Shown here piece after piece: positions 23,321-33,100 of a stretch of 64,000 bases of DNA (the first letter of the stretch is position 1; each line of letters starts with the position of its first letter). Both the position numbers and the translations under genes were made by a program. Under the pieces are notes generated by a model, which was not told the DNA's origin, made no database searches, and was given only the letters and a program-made list of their open reading frames with translations. The stretch covers positions 380,914 to 444,913 of the forward strand of contig ML976681.1 of assembly GCA_010015655.1 (NCBI GenBank). The letters are read 5' to 3'. The DNA comes from Bimuria novae-zelandiae CBS 107.79. Taxonomy: Eukaryota; Ascomycota; Dothideomycetes; Pleosporales; Didymosphaeriaceae.

Positions 23321-24445
23321 TCCTTAAGATATCTTAAATATACGCGCAACGTTGTGTTTTAATCTTGTACTATGCGACAGGTTATTATCTTTTTATAGAA
23401 TAGGATATTTATAAGGATTACGAGTGCGCGCGTTGTTGAGGATCTTAATATACGTAGGCAGTACATGCTCTGTATAGTAGGCTTACGTCATATAGTTCCC
23501 CTGAGGATCTACGTCGACTTTGGGAGGCTTATGAGCCTCCCATTCTTGTACGCGCTTTTCGTACTGCTAAGAGGACTCATACATCCTTTTGCAAGGTTTC
23601 GGCGGAGGCTTAACGACTATAGGCATCTCTTTGTCGTCGTTGTAAAAGTAGAGCTCTAATTTAAAGTCCCAGTTGACGCAGGCGTACATGTGTAAAACCT
23701 GACCCCTAGGAGCGCTCCGAGGCTACATATTAGTGACTTTTCTATATCGTTTTTGCTGCCCGCGTCGACGCAGCTGACGAGGCTTTTAGAGGCGCTCATA
23801 TAGGTTAAAATAAGCCTCGTTAGTGAAGAAAACTTGATCCTAGTAACCTGTAATAGGCAGATCCTTATTCTACTGGCCATACTGTACGCGCGCAGCTTTG
23901 TTGGCGTCTATTAAAGGATTACTGTAGGGCGCCATGTACATGTAAGCGTCGAGTTGTTGACTAAAGTTGTATTATAACTAACGCTTAGAGAGCTTAACGC
24001 CATACTTTTCAGCTTAATAGGTAAGCGGGCGTTGACTGTAGGGATTCTACTCAGGCTCTGCCATGTATTTAAGAACTTGTATAGGCGTTTAAAAAGCTCT
24101 TCTAAGCTTGTTACTATTAAGCTTAGCTAAAGGTTTGCGCGTACGCCTTTACGCGATCTCTATACCTAGCTTACGTTATTAACGCCTCTAACGTCTGCCT
24201 GTAGCCTTAGAGATTTAAAATAGCTTGTTGACGTTGTTAATAGTCTCGCCATTCGCCCGGTAGCTATAACGGTGTAGGTAGGCTGATTTCGTAGGCGTAG
24301 TATATTAGATATTAGGTTTAGAGCGTTTGGGCGTTCGCGGCGCGTCGATTGAGCTGCTCATCGTAGGAATCGGACGAGATTTGGGTGATTGGTGTAAGGG
24401 TGAAGTTTTGTTGTAGATGGAGGGGCTGTTGTTGATGGCTAGTGC

Positions 24446-24487
24446 TGCTTACGTACACCGATCACGAATTAGCTCGCCACCTGGTGA
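24446..24487. repeat. Right terminal inverted repeat of the Tc1/mariner element
   Basis: Reverse complement of the left terminus, followed by a TA at 24488-24489. Confidence 0.88.
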
Positions 24488-26389
24488 TATGGAGATAGAG
24501 CTGACTCATGAGACTAGTGTCGTCATGTGACATATCTCTGGGCTGCTTACATGTTCCTTCATGAAAGTACAATCCGCCTCTCCGATAAGCCTGAAGTTGT
24601 ATCAAGCCCTCATCCGACTATGCACAAGTGAACAGCACTTCCGTCCCGCTTGAACTAGGGCGAAAAACGTTCTTTTGCTTGACCAGACTTCGCAAGTCTA
24701 CCATCCCACTCGATGGTAGTGGACGACTAAAAGGCGTGCCACGCCGTCATTCTACCGCACCAACGGCGCCCCACTCGCCCACTTTAAACGCACAAACCTC
24801 CAACTAACCCACTAAAGCTCAGTTACGCGAGTATCACGTGTAAAACGGCCCTCATTTATCACGTGCAAACTCTACAGAAAGGGAAATGAACGAGCTCTAG
24901 TGGCGGCCATGGATCAAGGATGCTTACGGCCGCTTGCTTGTTCCCGATGCCTCAACGAACCCACAGTCGTTTACGATGATATACATGTACATGTGTAAGC
25001 TTACGGAAAGGCGGTAGCATTTGTACACTCTCTTCACACATAAGGGACGTCGACGGCCACAGTGCTATCCTCGCCGCTTTCAAAATACTTGTCTCTTCTA
25101 CCCTTTCTGACGTCGATCATAGTGGACCCCAACGCATGGTACGTCCGTAACTTCGTCTATCACGTACACTAACACCGATGCGGACGCGACATCTCTATTG
25201 TTAACCTACGCTCGAGCCAAACCATCTTCCCGAAATGCGCTTGATCTCCGACCATTATGATTCATCTGCGCTAGAACTAAGATAGTCGTCGTTGGATCCA
25301 CGCTTGAACCGAGACTGCAGACTTGGCGGGTGCAAAAGGTGCCGAAGTGGAAGGTTTAGACTACGGGAAGGGACAAATCAAAGGATTTAGAGTATCTTGT
25401 GACATCATGGTACGAGCTCATGCACGGTTTGTACATCCGGATGTTGTGTGAGCCGGGTCCATGACCGTGCCGTGCTCGATTAATTGATGGAATTACCGCA
25501 CTGAGCTCTGTGGCGTAGATATGTCTAGGATATAGAAGCTATATACGATGTAGATGTTCACGAAGACTATGTGCCTCGACTCATCGGCGTACCGGTAGGT
25601 AAACCCACTGCTCGATCGAGGGTAGGGACGCGTCCTCTTCTTCAATCCAGTTCAGAACCTTCATACTTCTTTCCAGAATATATATCTCTTTTCGATCCAG
25701 AGTCTCCGTTGCGCCTACTTTGTCATTTGCCAGCCGAAGCCTTGATTAAGGGAGCCACAACCCACCAAGCTCAACCCGAGTCGTCATCGAAGCCGGCGTA
25801 ACAGGAGGATATGGATCGACCGGACCCTACAATCCCGGAGCCTCTCTGGATCGCTCTGTCGAAACTGTCCCGTAAGTACTATCGATGTTCAATACCAGTA
25901 CAGCACACAATGATGTGCCATCTCCACTTACTGCCTCACGACTTGGACCGAGAGTCCATTTCGACTTTTAGTCCTCTCAACCCGACTTCGTCAGACGCCT
26001 ACTCCAGGTGCGAGGATGACGATGGAAATCATCATCCATTTTACCAGATCGCCTAGACGCCCCTTCACGGGCCCTGAAGACCATTCTTTTAAGGGTCGAT
26101 CCAACACCCTCGTCTGCAGCTCTGAGTGAATCGATAAAACCCTCACACAAACATCTCCTGCTTGCGAAGAGTCGAATCTCCTCCTCTCCTCGTACCACAG
26201 GCAGCATCCGCACCCAGATATAACTTGAGGAGCAGCGCTAAGTCTCTTCTTTAAACAGACATCGTCACCCGCGAAGACACGGAACCGCCACTTTCGCACC
26301 ACCGCCAATACTGGTCGTCCAACAACACGCGCTCACCCACACCAATCGACCCAAACCTCCACAGCCCTCGGCGCAGCCCAAGCCATCCA
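24488..26389. other. Gene-free stretch with a duplicated CACGTG motif
   Basis: No gene is supported. Two copies of TATCACGTGyAAAAC-like sequence (CACGTG cores at 24835-24840 and 24860-24865) form a direct repeat 25 bp apart, a layout seen for bHLH or bZIP binding. A 76-codon frame from 25571 and an 81-codon frame from 25811 lack family features. The latter might be a first exon of the hydrolase relic, but no convincing splice to it was found. Confidence 0.4.
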
Positions 26390-27278
26390 AACCCCAAACC
26401 CGCATTCCTCCTCCTTCACCCCACCCAGCACAACCCGAACTACTGGTCCCGCCTCATCTCATACCTCCACCGTGCAGGTAAGCCCTCCATCTCCAATCCC
26501 TTTCTCGCGCAAGGGACGCGCATCAGTCTATATATACAACTCATACTGATCCCATCTAGGCTACACTACACTCGCCCCTTCCCTACCAAACAACTGGGAC
26601 GCCGACATTGCAGTAATTCGCGACGCAACAACACATCTAGCGCGCGACTCAGGGTACAATATCGTCGTCGTGCTACACGGCTCCGCGGCGCTAGCGGGTA
26701 CACGCGCCCTCGAGGGGCTTGATAAACCGAGCTGTACGCAGCGGGGATGGCCCGGGGGTGTGGTGTGGCTCATATATCTAGGTGGAGACCCGATGGGGGA
26801 AGCAGTGGTGAGTCTACCCAGGGTGTGCTTTCTTTCGATCTATTCCCGCTCCTCCCTCGTTATTGCGAGGGCGTGGCGGCGGTGTGTAATATGGGAGATG
26901 AGGGGGTCTGGTTTGAAGAGGGACGAGTGCAGGAAGGAGGTTGTTTTGGTTGAATGGTTGAGTTACGTACATAACACCACTTAGGGCCACTCTGCCTCAT
27001 CCGCACAATCACCGCACCCCCTCGCCTCCCCCTCCAGCCATGCTACTAACGCATATGCCGCCTGGCAGCACATCCCAACGACCTACATCCTCACGCACAG
27101 CGAACAGAGAGCCACAGTGGCAGCCGAAGAGTGGATCGTGAAGCGGGCAGTGGAAAGTGACCGACACAAGATCGATCGCGTGGTGCGGAGCGAGGGTGGG
27201 CAGACTGCATTTTGGAGCGAGCCGGAGTGGTTGGCCGGGATGTTGGTTGAGGAGGAGAGGAGTGTGGGGTTGGGATGA
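26390..27278 (+). pseudogene. Alpha/beta-hydrolase-fold relic without catalytic Ser and His
   Basis: Exons by eye: 26390-26477, 26560-26807 and 26985-27278. The reading starts NPKPAFLLLHPTQHNPNYWS and continues YTTLAPSLPNNWDADIAVIR, then NIVVVLHGSAALAGTRALEG and GGVVWLIYLGG. It ends with IPTTYILTHSEQ and GGQTAFWSEPEWLAGML. This is the layout of small AB_hydrolase_6-type esterases. In that family the nucleophile sits in HSYGG and the catalytic His in AGHSPFLS. Here these read HGSAA and GGQTAFWS, so both appear lost. No ATG was found in the 400 bp upstream of the first exon. It is probably a decayed gene; a non-enzymatic protein starting in an unseen exon is the alternative. Confidence 0.65.
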
Positions 27279-28031
27279 CAGGAAGGAAAGGAACAGACAA
27301 AGTAAGGAGAAGAGAGTGATATACTTGTCTGCTTGGACAACCACGCGTTACACGCGATTCGGTTGAATGCTAGATCTCTATGCAGCGGATGGTCATCTGA
27401 TTCTTTTCCTAGTGGTGTAACAGCGATGATGGCGAAGCAATCGCAGGCGCTCTCAACACGGAGCTTTTCAGGCTGCACAGCACGTGGTACGGAAAACACC
27501 CGAACAATTTACAAAACAATCTGGAGTGCAGACTTCCATACGGCGTAGCGCCATACATCACCACTTACTCGGGAAGTATAGGATAGGTGTCACGATGGTG
27601 CTTGGGCTGAGGGATCGAATAATTAGGGCTGCGAAGGGGATGAATCACTTACGACGGGCTTCCACTGAAACCCGCCTATGACAAGAGCACAAAAGAGCAG
27701 AGCTAATTGAAAAGTTTGCATTAATATGTGCATTCAAACTATGAGCGATAGAGTAAACTTACAGTCGTTAAACCGACATCAATTTCCAGCTCTCAACCAC
27801 AGAATCGAAGTTTGGAGCGAATATTCGCGAGTGCATCCGTTAGACCGTATCCTGGGCAAACCGGTCTACACTGTATACGCAGCCGGTGATAACATCGAGC
27901 GGCTCATTTGAGGCTGTCAGTGCTCGGGGCGAGGGTTTATTGCAAATGCGCCTTGCCAGTTCTCGATCGCCCAAGTTATATGTGGGGCGGATGCAGGTTG
28001 CAACGCATGTTGGCGTTAGTGCCCACCTCTT
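27279..28031. other. Convergent intergenic stretch
   Basis: 3' space between the hydrolase relic (+) and PRP3 (-). Only short frames are present. Confidence 0.4.
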
Positions 28032-29633
28032 TCACTCGGAACCCTTGGCTAGCGCCAGTGCCCACATACTGTCCATCTTGCTCCTTGAGAGGACCTGTCT
28101 GGCCTCACCGTCGGTCTCGCACATCTTCGATCCCCAAAACTTGAAGTTTCTCTGCTTCAGTTCACCCTCGAAGACAAGCACGCAAGTGTTGTGGGAGTGA
28201 TCCTTGACGTCGCCCGTTTCTGTAACCGATCGCAACCACGACGGCTCAGTTGCTTGCTTCTCCGCCTGAATTGGGGTGGGCAGAGCATTCTCTTGCCAAT
28301 TGATGCGTTGAAGCATGAGTTTTTTGTAACGGGTAATCGAGTGAATGCCACCTTCGACAATGACTAGACACATCTTAGGGTTGAATATGGTAATTCCTGT
28401 CAGCGCGAGCTGCTTGGCATTTTGGTCGATCTGATACCGATGCTTTCCATAAGCTAAAGTACCTATCCTGAAGCAGGCCATAAAGAGAGCCTTGGCGGCA
28501 TCTTTCTGCTGATTAGCCTCCAGTTTGGCATGTCGTTGGTCTTTCGAGAGCTTCCTCTCCTCGTTCGCCTTGACGTGGTCTTCGTGACGTTGGGCGATCT
28601 GCGACTCGACTAACATTTCAACGGCGGTAGGATCGGCAATCGCTTGTTCACCCATCACCCTCATCATATTTCCACGCTTAACCTTGGGCGGGGGTGGTGG
28701 CTCTAGACCGAGACGAATCTTTGCCTGGTGCTCTTTGAGATCTTCAGCACGGCGCATTCTGCGCAATTTGGATTGCTCTTTCGCCGTAAGAAACATGGGC
28801 TTCACCTCGATATAACGCTTATCTTGGGGAGCTTTGGAAAGAGCCGGATGTTGGACGTAGATTGTGATGATGGAATCGTCACCGTCTATCTTGACCTTGG
28901 AAGCGTCCTCCAGACAATCATAGGTCTTTTCATCAAGCAGACCTTCATCCCACCACTCGACATCAGGCGGCGGCTGGACCAAGAAGCCGCGCTCGCTGTT
29001 CTCATCTAGACCTGCGCGGCGCGCTTGCAGAGCAAGAGTCTTTTTGATCTCCTCTAGCCGGTTCTGCGCACGTAGCTTGGAGGCCTGCTCGAGGTACTTG
29101 CCCCGCGAGTTGAACAACAGGCCCCGCGAAACTCTCTGCTTGACGCCTGGAACGGGCTTCGGGTCGAAATACGGGTTTTTCTTTTCTTCGGCGGGCGGTG
29201 GCGCGGAGGCTTTCGGTTTCGTCGGCGCCCTGCGATCTACGGCCGCCCCGAGATCTGGCCGGCGGGTATCGGAGGCTGGGACCGGGCGTGCTGGCTCAGG
29301 CGAGGCAGCAGCACTTGCTTCGATCTTGGAGTTGATCTTGCTCCTGGCTTGGAGAGCCGCCATTTTAGCCTTCATCGCATCGAGCTTGGCGGATGAGCTT
29401 GCCGGCGCGGATGCTGGCGCTGGGGTCGCAACCGGAGTGCCTGGCTGCCGCGGCGATGGCGACGCGCCATTGCTCTGCGATTGCGTCGCAGCAAGTCTGG
29501 CGCGTATTTCCTCTGCTTTCGCTTTCGCAGCAGCCTTGGCCGCAGCAACCGGGTCGCCCGATGGCTTTGCGCGCTTAACCGCATCGCCATGGCCGCCCGG
29601 ATGGGGGCGTTTGTCGCCCGTGGCAGGCATCAT
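28032..29633 (-). CDS. prp3: U4/U6 small nuclear ribonucleoprotein Prp3
   Basis: Single exon, 533 residues (start at the first of two adjacent Met codons; the second is equally possible). Prp3 binds the U4/U6 duplex and is needed to build the U4/U6.U5 tri-snRNP before splicing. The first 150 residues are Ala/Pro/Lys-rich and disordered with HPGGHGDAVKRAKPSG. The PRP3 domain follows (NPYFDPKPVPGVKQRVSRGL to GNMMRVMGEQAIADPTAVEM), then a charged helix and the C-terminal DUF1115 region (NPKMCLVIVEGGIHSITRYK, VFEGELKQRNFKFW). The divergent partner is the RNA polymerase I gene 494 bp away. The length is close to yeast Prp3 (469) but shorter than human (683). Confidence 0.94.
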   Translation of the reverse strand: MMPATGDKRPHPGGHGDAVKRAKPSGDPVAAAKAAAKAKAEEIRARLAATQSQSNGASPSPRQPGTPVATPAPASAPASSSAKLDAMKAKMAALQARSKINSKIEASAAASPEPARPVPASDTRRPDLGAAVDRRAPTKPKASAPPPAEEKKNPYFDPKPVPGVKQRVSRGLLFNSRGKYLEQASKLRAQNRLEEIKKTLALQARRAGLDENSERGFLVQPPPDVEWWDEGLLDEKTYDCLEDASKVKIDGDDSIITIYVQHPALSKAPQDKRYIEVKPMFLTAKEQSKLRRMRRAEDLKEHQAKIRLGLEPPPPPKVKRGNMMRVMGEQAIADPTAVEMLVESQIAQRHEDHVKANEERKLSKDQRHAKLEANQQKDAAKALFMACFRIGTLAYGKHRYQIDQNAKQLALTGITIFNPKMCLVIVEGGIHSITRYKKLMLQRINWQENALPTPIQAEKQATEPSWLRSVTETGDVKDHSHNTCVLVFEGELKQRNFKFWGSKMCETDGEARQVLSRSKMDSMWALALAKGSE

Positions 29634-30127
29634 CGAAGTGGAGGCAGACGAGGAAAGAGCGATGGAGCAGGAACGAGGGGTTCATTCGTATGCTGAAGCT
29701 CACGGTGGGAACAGGATTGGAGGAAGCTGCTGCGCGGTCGAGGAGGAGCTGCGCGGTCGTGGAAGGAGCGATAGAGAGAGCAGGGAAAGAGCCGTGTGCT
29801 CGCGGAAGGAGCGATGGCGTAGGGACCGAGGCCTTACGCGTATCCCTCGTATGGGCAGCACAGCCGATGGGGAGCGCGGTATTGCGATGGGTCACCAGCA
29901 GTGGTTGTGTAATGGGACTGGTCGTGGACGGGAGCCGGGAGTGAGTGAGTAGGAATTGTTCCCAATGTGACGCGGCGAGCGGACGCTTAGCGCGTCGGCA
30001 GAACCTCGGCCGAACTTTTCGAGATTCGAAAAATTGTCCCCGCTGCCTACGAGCTCCATGTCGCCTTCTTAGCACATAGTCCTAACAAACCTGTGGACGC
30101 GGGTGCAGCGCGCCCCAGAACATCGTC
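29634..30127. promoter_or_regulatory. Shared divergent promoter, prp3 and RNA polymerase I large subunit
   Basis: 494 bp between two ATGs on opposite strands, so both core promoters lie here. GAAAAATT at about 30028-30035 resembles the RRPE box found upstream of ribosome-biogenesis genes in yeasts; the match is partial. A 166-codon frame on the minus strand across this region (29575-30075) has no family features and is taken as non-coding. Confidence 0.45.
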
Positions 30128-33100
30128 ATGAACCCGTCGCTTCCCGTCGCTTCGGCGATCAACGGCGTCGAATTCCAGTTCTTCTCTCCCCAAGATATTA
30201 GGACCGTCTCTGTGAAGGTACGTAGCACGTCTCTGAAATTGACCGTGGCTGATTTTGGAAGCGAATCACGAATCCGACCACGTTCGACTCGCTGCTGCAC
30301 CCTGTTCCCGGTGGTTTACACGACGCTGCTCTAGGCGCGTTTCTGGACAATCTATGCGCGACATGCGGTCTCAGTACGCAGAATGGCTGTCCGGGCCACT
30401 GCGGCCATATCGAGCTACCCGTACCCGTCTACCACATCTCCTTTCTCGACATGCTTCTGCGCATGCTCCGTGGAAAGTGTTGCTATTGCCACCACTTTAA
30501 GCTCTCGCGCACATCAGTAAACGAGTTCGCGTGCAGACTTCGCCTTCTACGATGGGGCCTGATAGAGGAGGCAAATGGCATACATGAGCACATTGATGAG
30601 AACAAGGGCAAGACGCGCAAGGCCGCCGGTTCGGATGACGAGGAAGATGAGGAAGGTATCATCGCGGAGCGCAACCGCTACGTGGAAAAGTGCAGGAAAC
30701 GCGCGGGTATCTCCAAGCACGAGGCGCATTCGCGCAAGGACAAGTCTGAGGCCATCTCTGAGGCGCGAAGGATTGTGATCAAGGAGTTCTACGAAAAAGT
30801 TTCGCAAGGAAAGAAGTGCAGGAATTGCCAGGGCGTCAATCCAACGTTTCGCAAGGACCGGAGCGTGAAGATATTCCGCAAAAATCTCAGCGAGAAGGAG
30901 CGGGTGCAAATGGCCACATTGGAGAAGCGCTTGGAGAACCCACTCGACATTCTGCGCCGACGAGAGGAAAAGGCCAAGAAGCAAACCGTTCACGACGACG
31001 AAGGTGTAGCCGATCTTTCCGAAGAGGACGAAATCGCCGAGATGCTCGACGCACAGGAGGCCGACGGAACATTGGTAGCGTCTGAATCTATGACGGCTTC
31101 CAGGACGACGCCTCGCTCTGCTGCTGCGCGAGACGGCGCTCAAGAATACATCAATGCAGCCGAGGTACACGCCCACATGGTTTTGTTATTCGAGAACGAG
31201 GGGGAAATACTTCGACTGCTCTATAATCCCTATGCGCGCTCCAAGTCAGCCGCCGCTGAAGTGAACGCGGACATGTTCTTTTTCCGGAATGTCATCGTTA
31301 CACCCAACAAATATAGGATGGAAGACAAGACAGGAGACTCCATCGCCGAAAATCCACGCAACAGCTTATACAAGGCGGTTTTAAACGCTTGCGAGACAAT
31401 GCGCCAGATCACTCGAGAAATGCGCGGAGCGGAGAATGAAGCGGGCTACCGACGTCGTGAATTTTCTGATCTCGAAAATATATGGGTCACTCTGCAAGGA
31501 TCGGTGAACTCGCTGGTGGACAAGGAAGCGAACCCTGCGTCACGCGGAGCAGCAGCAGCGTTGACGGCCGATGGTGTCAAGCAGCTGCTAGAGAAGAAGG
31601 AAGGGTAAGTCTCTTAGGTACAAAGTGGATGTATCTTCCTTGTGAAAGAAAGACTCTTTCTTCCGCCTGTTTAAGACATCCGCTAAGTACTACCCCACTT
31701 TTAAAAGGCATACGCTGACTTCCAAATCGACTTTTTCGAAAAGGAATGATGGGTAAGCGTGTGAATTATGCCGCTCGTAGTGTCATCTCTCCTGATCCGA
31801 ACATCGAAACGAACGAGATCGGAGTACCTCCGGTTTTTGCTCAGAAATTGACGTTCCCCGAACCCGTAACAAACCATAACTATTCCGAGATGAAGGAGGC
31901 GGTTTTAAACGGTCCGGACCAGTGGCCTGGTGCTGTAGCTATTGAGAACGAATACGGTCAGGTGATATCACTGAGAAAAAAGACGTATGAAGAGCGACAA
32001 GCCCTCGCAAACCAGCTGCTTGCCCCTTCCAACCCTGGCTTATCCGGATCAAAGAACAAGAAGGTGCACCGACATCTGATCTCAGGTACGTCTCCATTGC
32101 CTGAAGGAAATCCAGGCGTGGTTCTTATTACTAAATATGTTCCCAGGGGACATGGTCATCATGAACCGTCAACCGACCCTCCACAAACCTTCCATGATGG
32201 CACATCGCGCCCGAGTCCTTCCTGGCGAAAGGACGATACGAATGCACTACGCTAATTGCAACACCTACAATGCGGATTTCGACGGCGACGAAATGAATAT
32301 GCATTTTCCGCAGTCCGAGTTGGCCAGAGCAGAGGCAGCCCTAGTCGCCAACACTGACAACCAGTATCTTTCTGCAACCGCAGGAAAGCCTCTGAGAGGT
32401 TTGATCCAGGATCATATTTCCATGTCAGTCTGGTTGACGAGCAAGGACATGTTTTTCACGAGAGGTGAATACTATGAATTGCTCTATAGCGCTATTCGGC
32501 CAGAAAATGGACATACGACGTCGGGTACGTTACTAACTGTGGAACCGACAATCTGGAAGCCTCGCCCGCTGTGGACCGGCAAGCAACTAGTTACGACTAT
32601 ACTCAAGAACATTCAACCAGCAGAGTACCACGGGCTGACTCTGACGTCGAAGTCTCAAACGAATGGAAAGCTGTGGGGAAACGAGTCAGAAGAACAGACC
32701 GTCATCATACAAGATGGGGAGCTGCTCTGTGGTATCCTAGACAAATACCAGATTGGTATAGTAATATGTCCTTTGTTAAAGATATCAAAACCTAATACAC
32801 CATAGGTCCGGCCGGAGGAGGTCTCGTGAACGGAATCTATGAAGCACACGGTGCTAGGTCGGCTGGTCAGGTCCTCAGCGTTCTCGGTCGGGCATTGACT
32901 CGCCTTCTGAATATGAGAGCCTTTAGCTGCGGCGTTGAGGACCTGATCCTCACTCGCGAAGGTGACGAAGCCAGGCTGAAGGAGCTCAAGCAGGCGGAGA
33001 AGGTCGGATTTGAAGTCGCTGCAAATTACGTGACATTGGACGCAACGAAAATCGAGCCCACAAACAAAGAACTCAAAAGGCGGTTAGAGCAAGTGTTGCG

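Larger units (their letters stand above)
22838..24487 (-). mobile_element. Tc1/mariner-type DNA transposon, RIP-degraded
   Basis: The 1,650-bp element is bounded by inverted repeats starting TCACCAGGTGGCGAGC; the first 31 bases are identical at both ends and about 9 of the next 11 also match. TA dinucleotides flank both ends (22836-22837, 24488-24489), the target duplication of this superfamily. The left third is moderately preserved and still encodes the transposase C-terminus on the minus strand; the rest is TA-rich with many stops, as expected from RIP. Confidence 0.88.

Noticed and set aside
29575..30075. 166-codon minus-strand frame in the prp3/rpa190 promoter
   Set aside because: Arg/Ser/Pro-rich without family features; overlaps the prp3 start in another phase.
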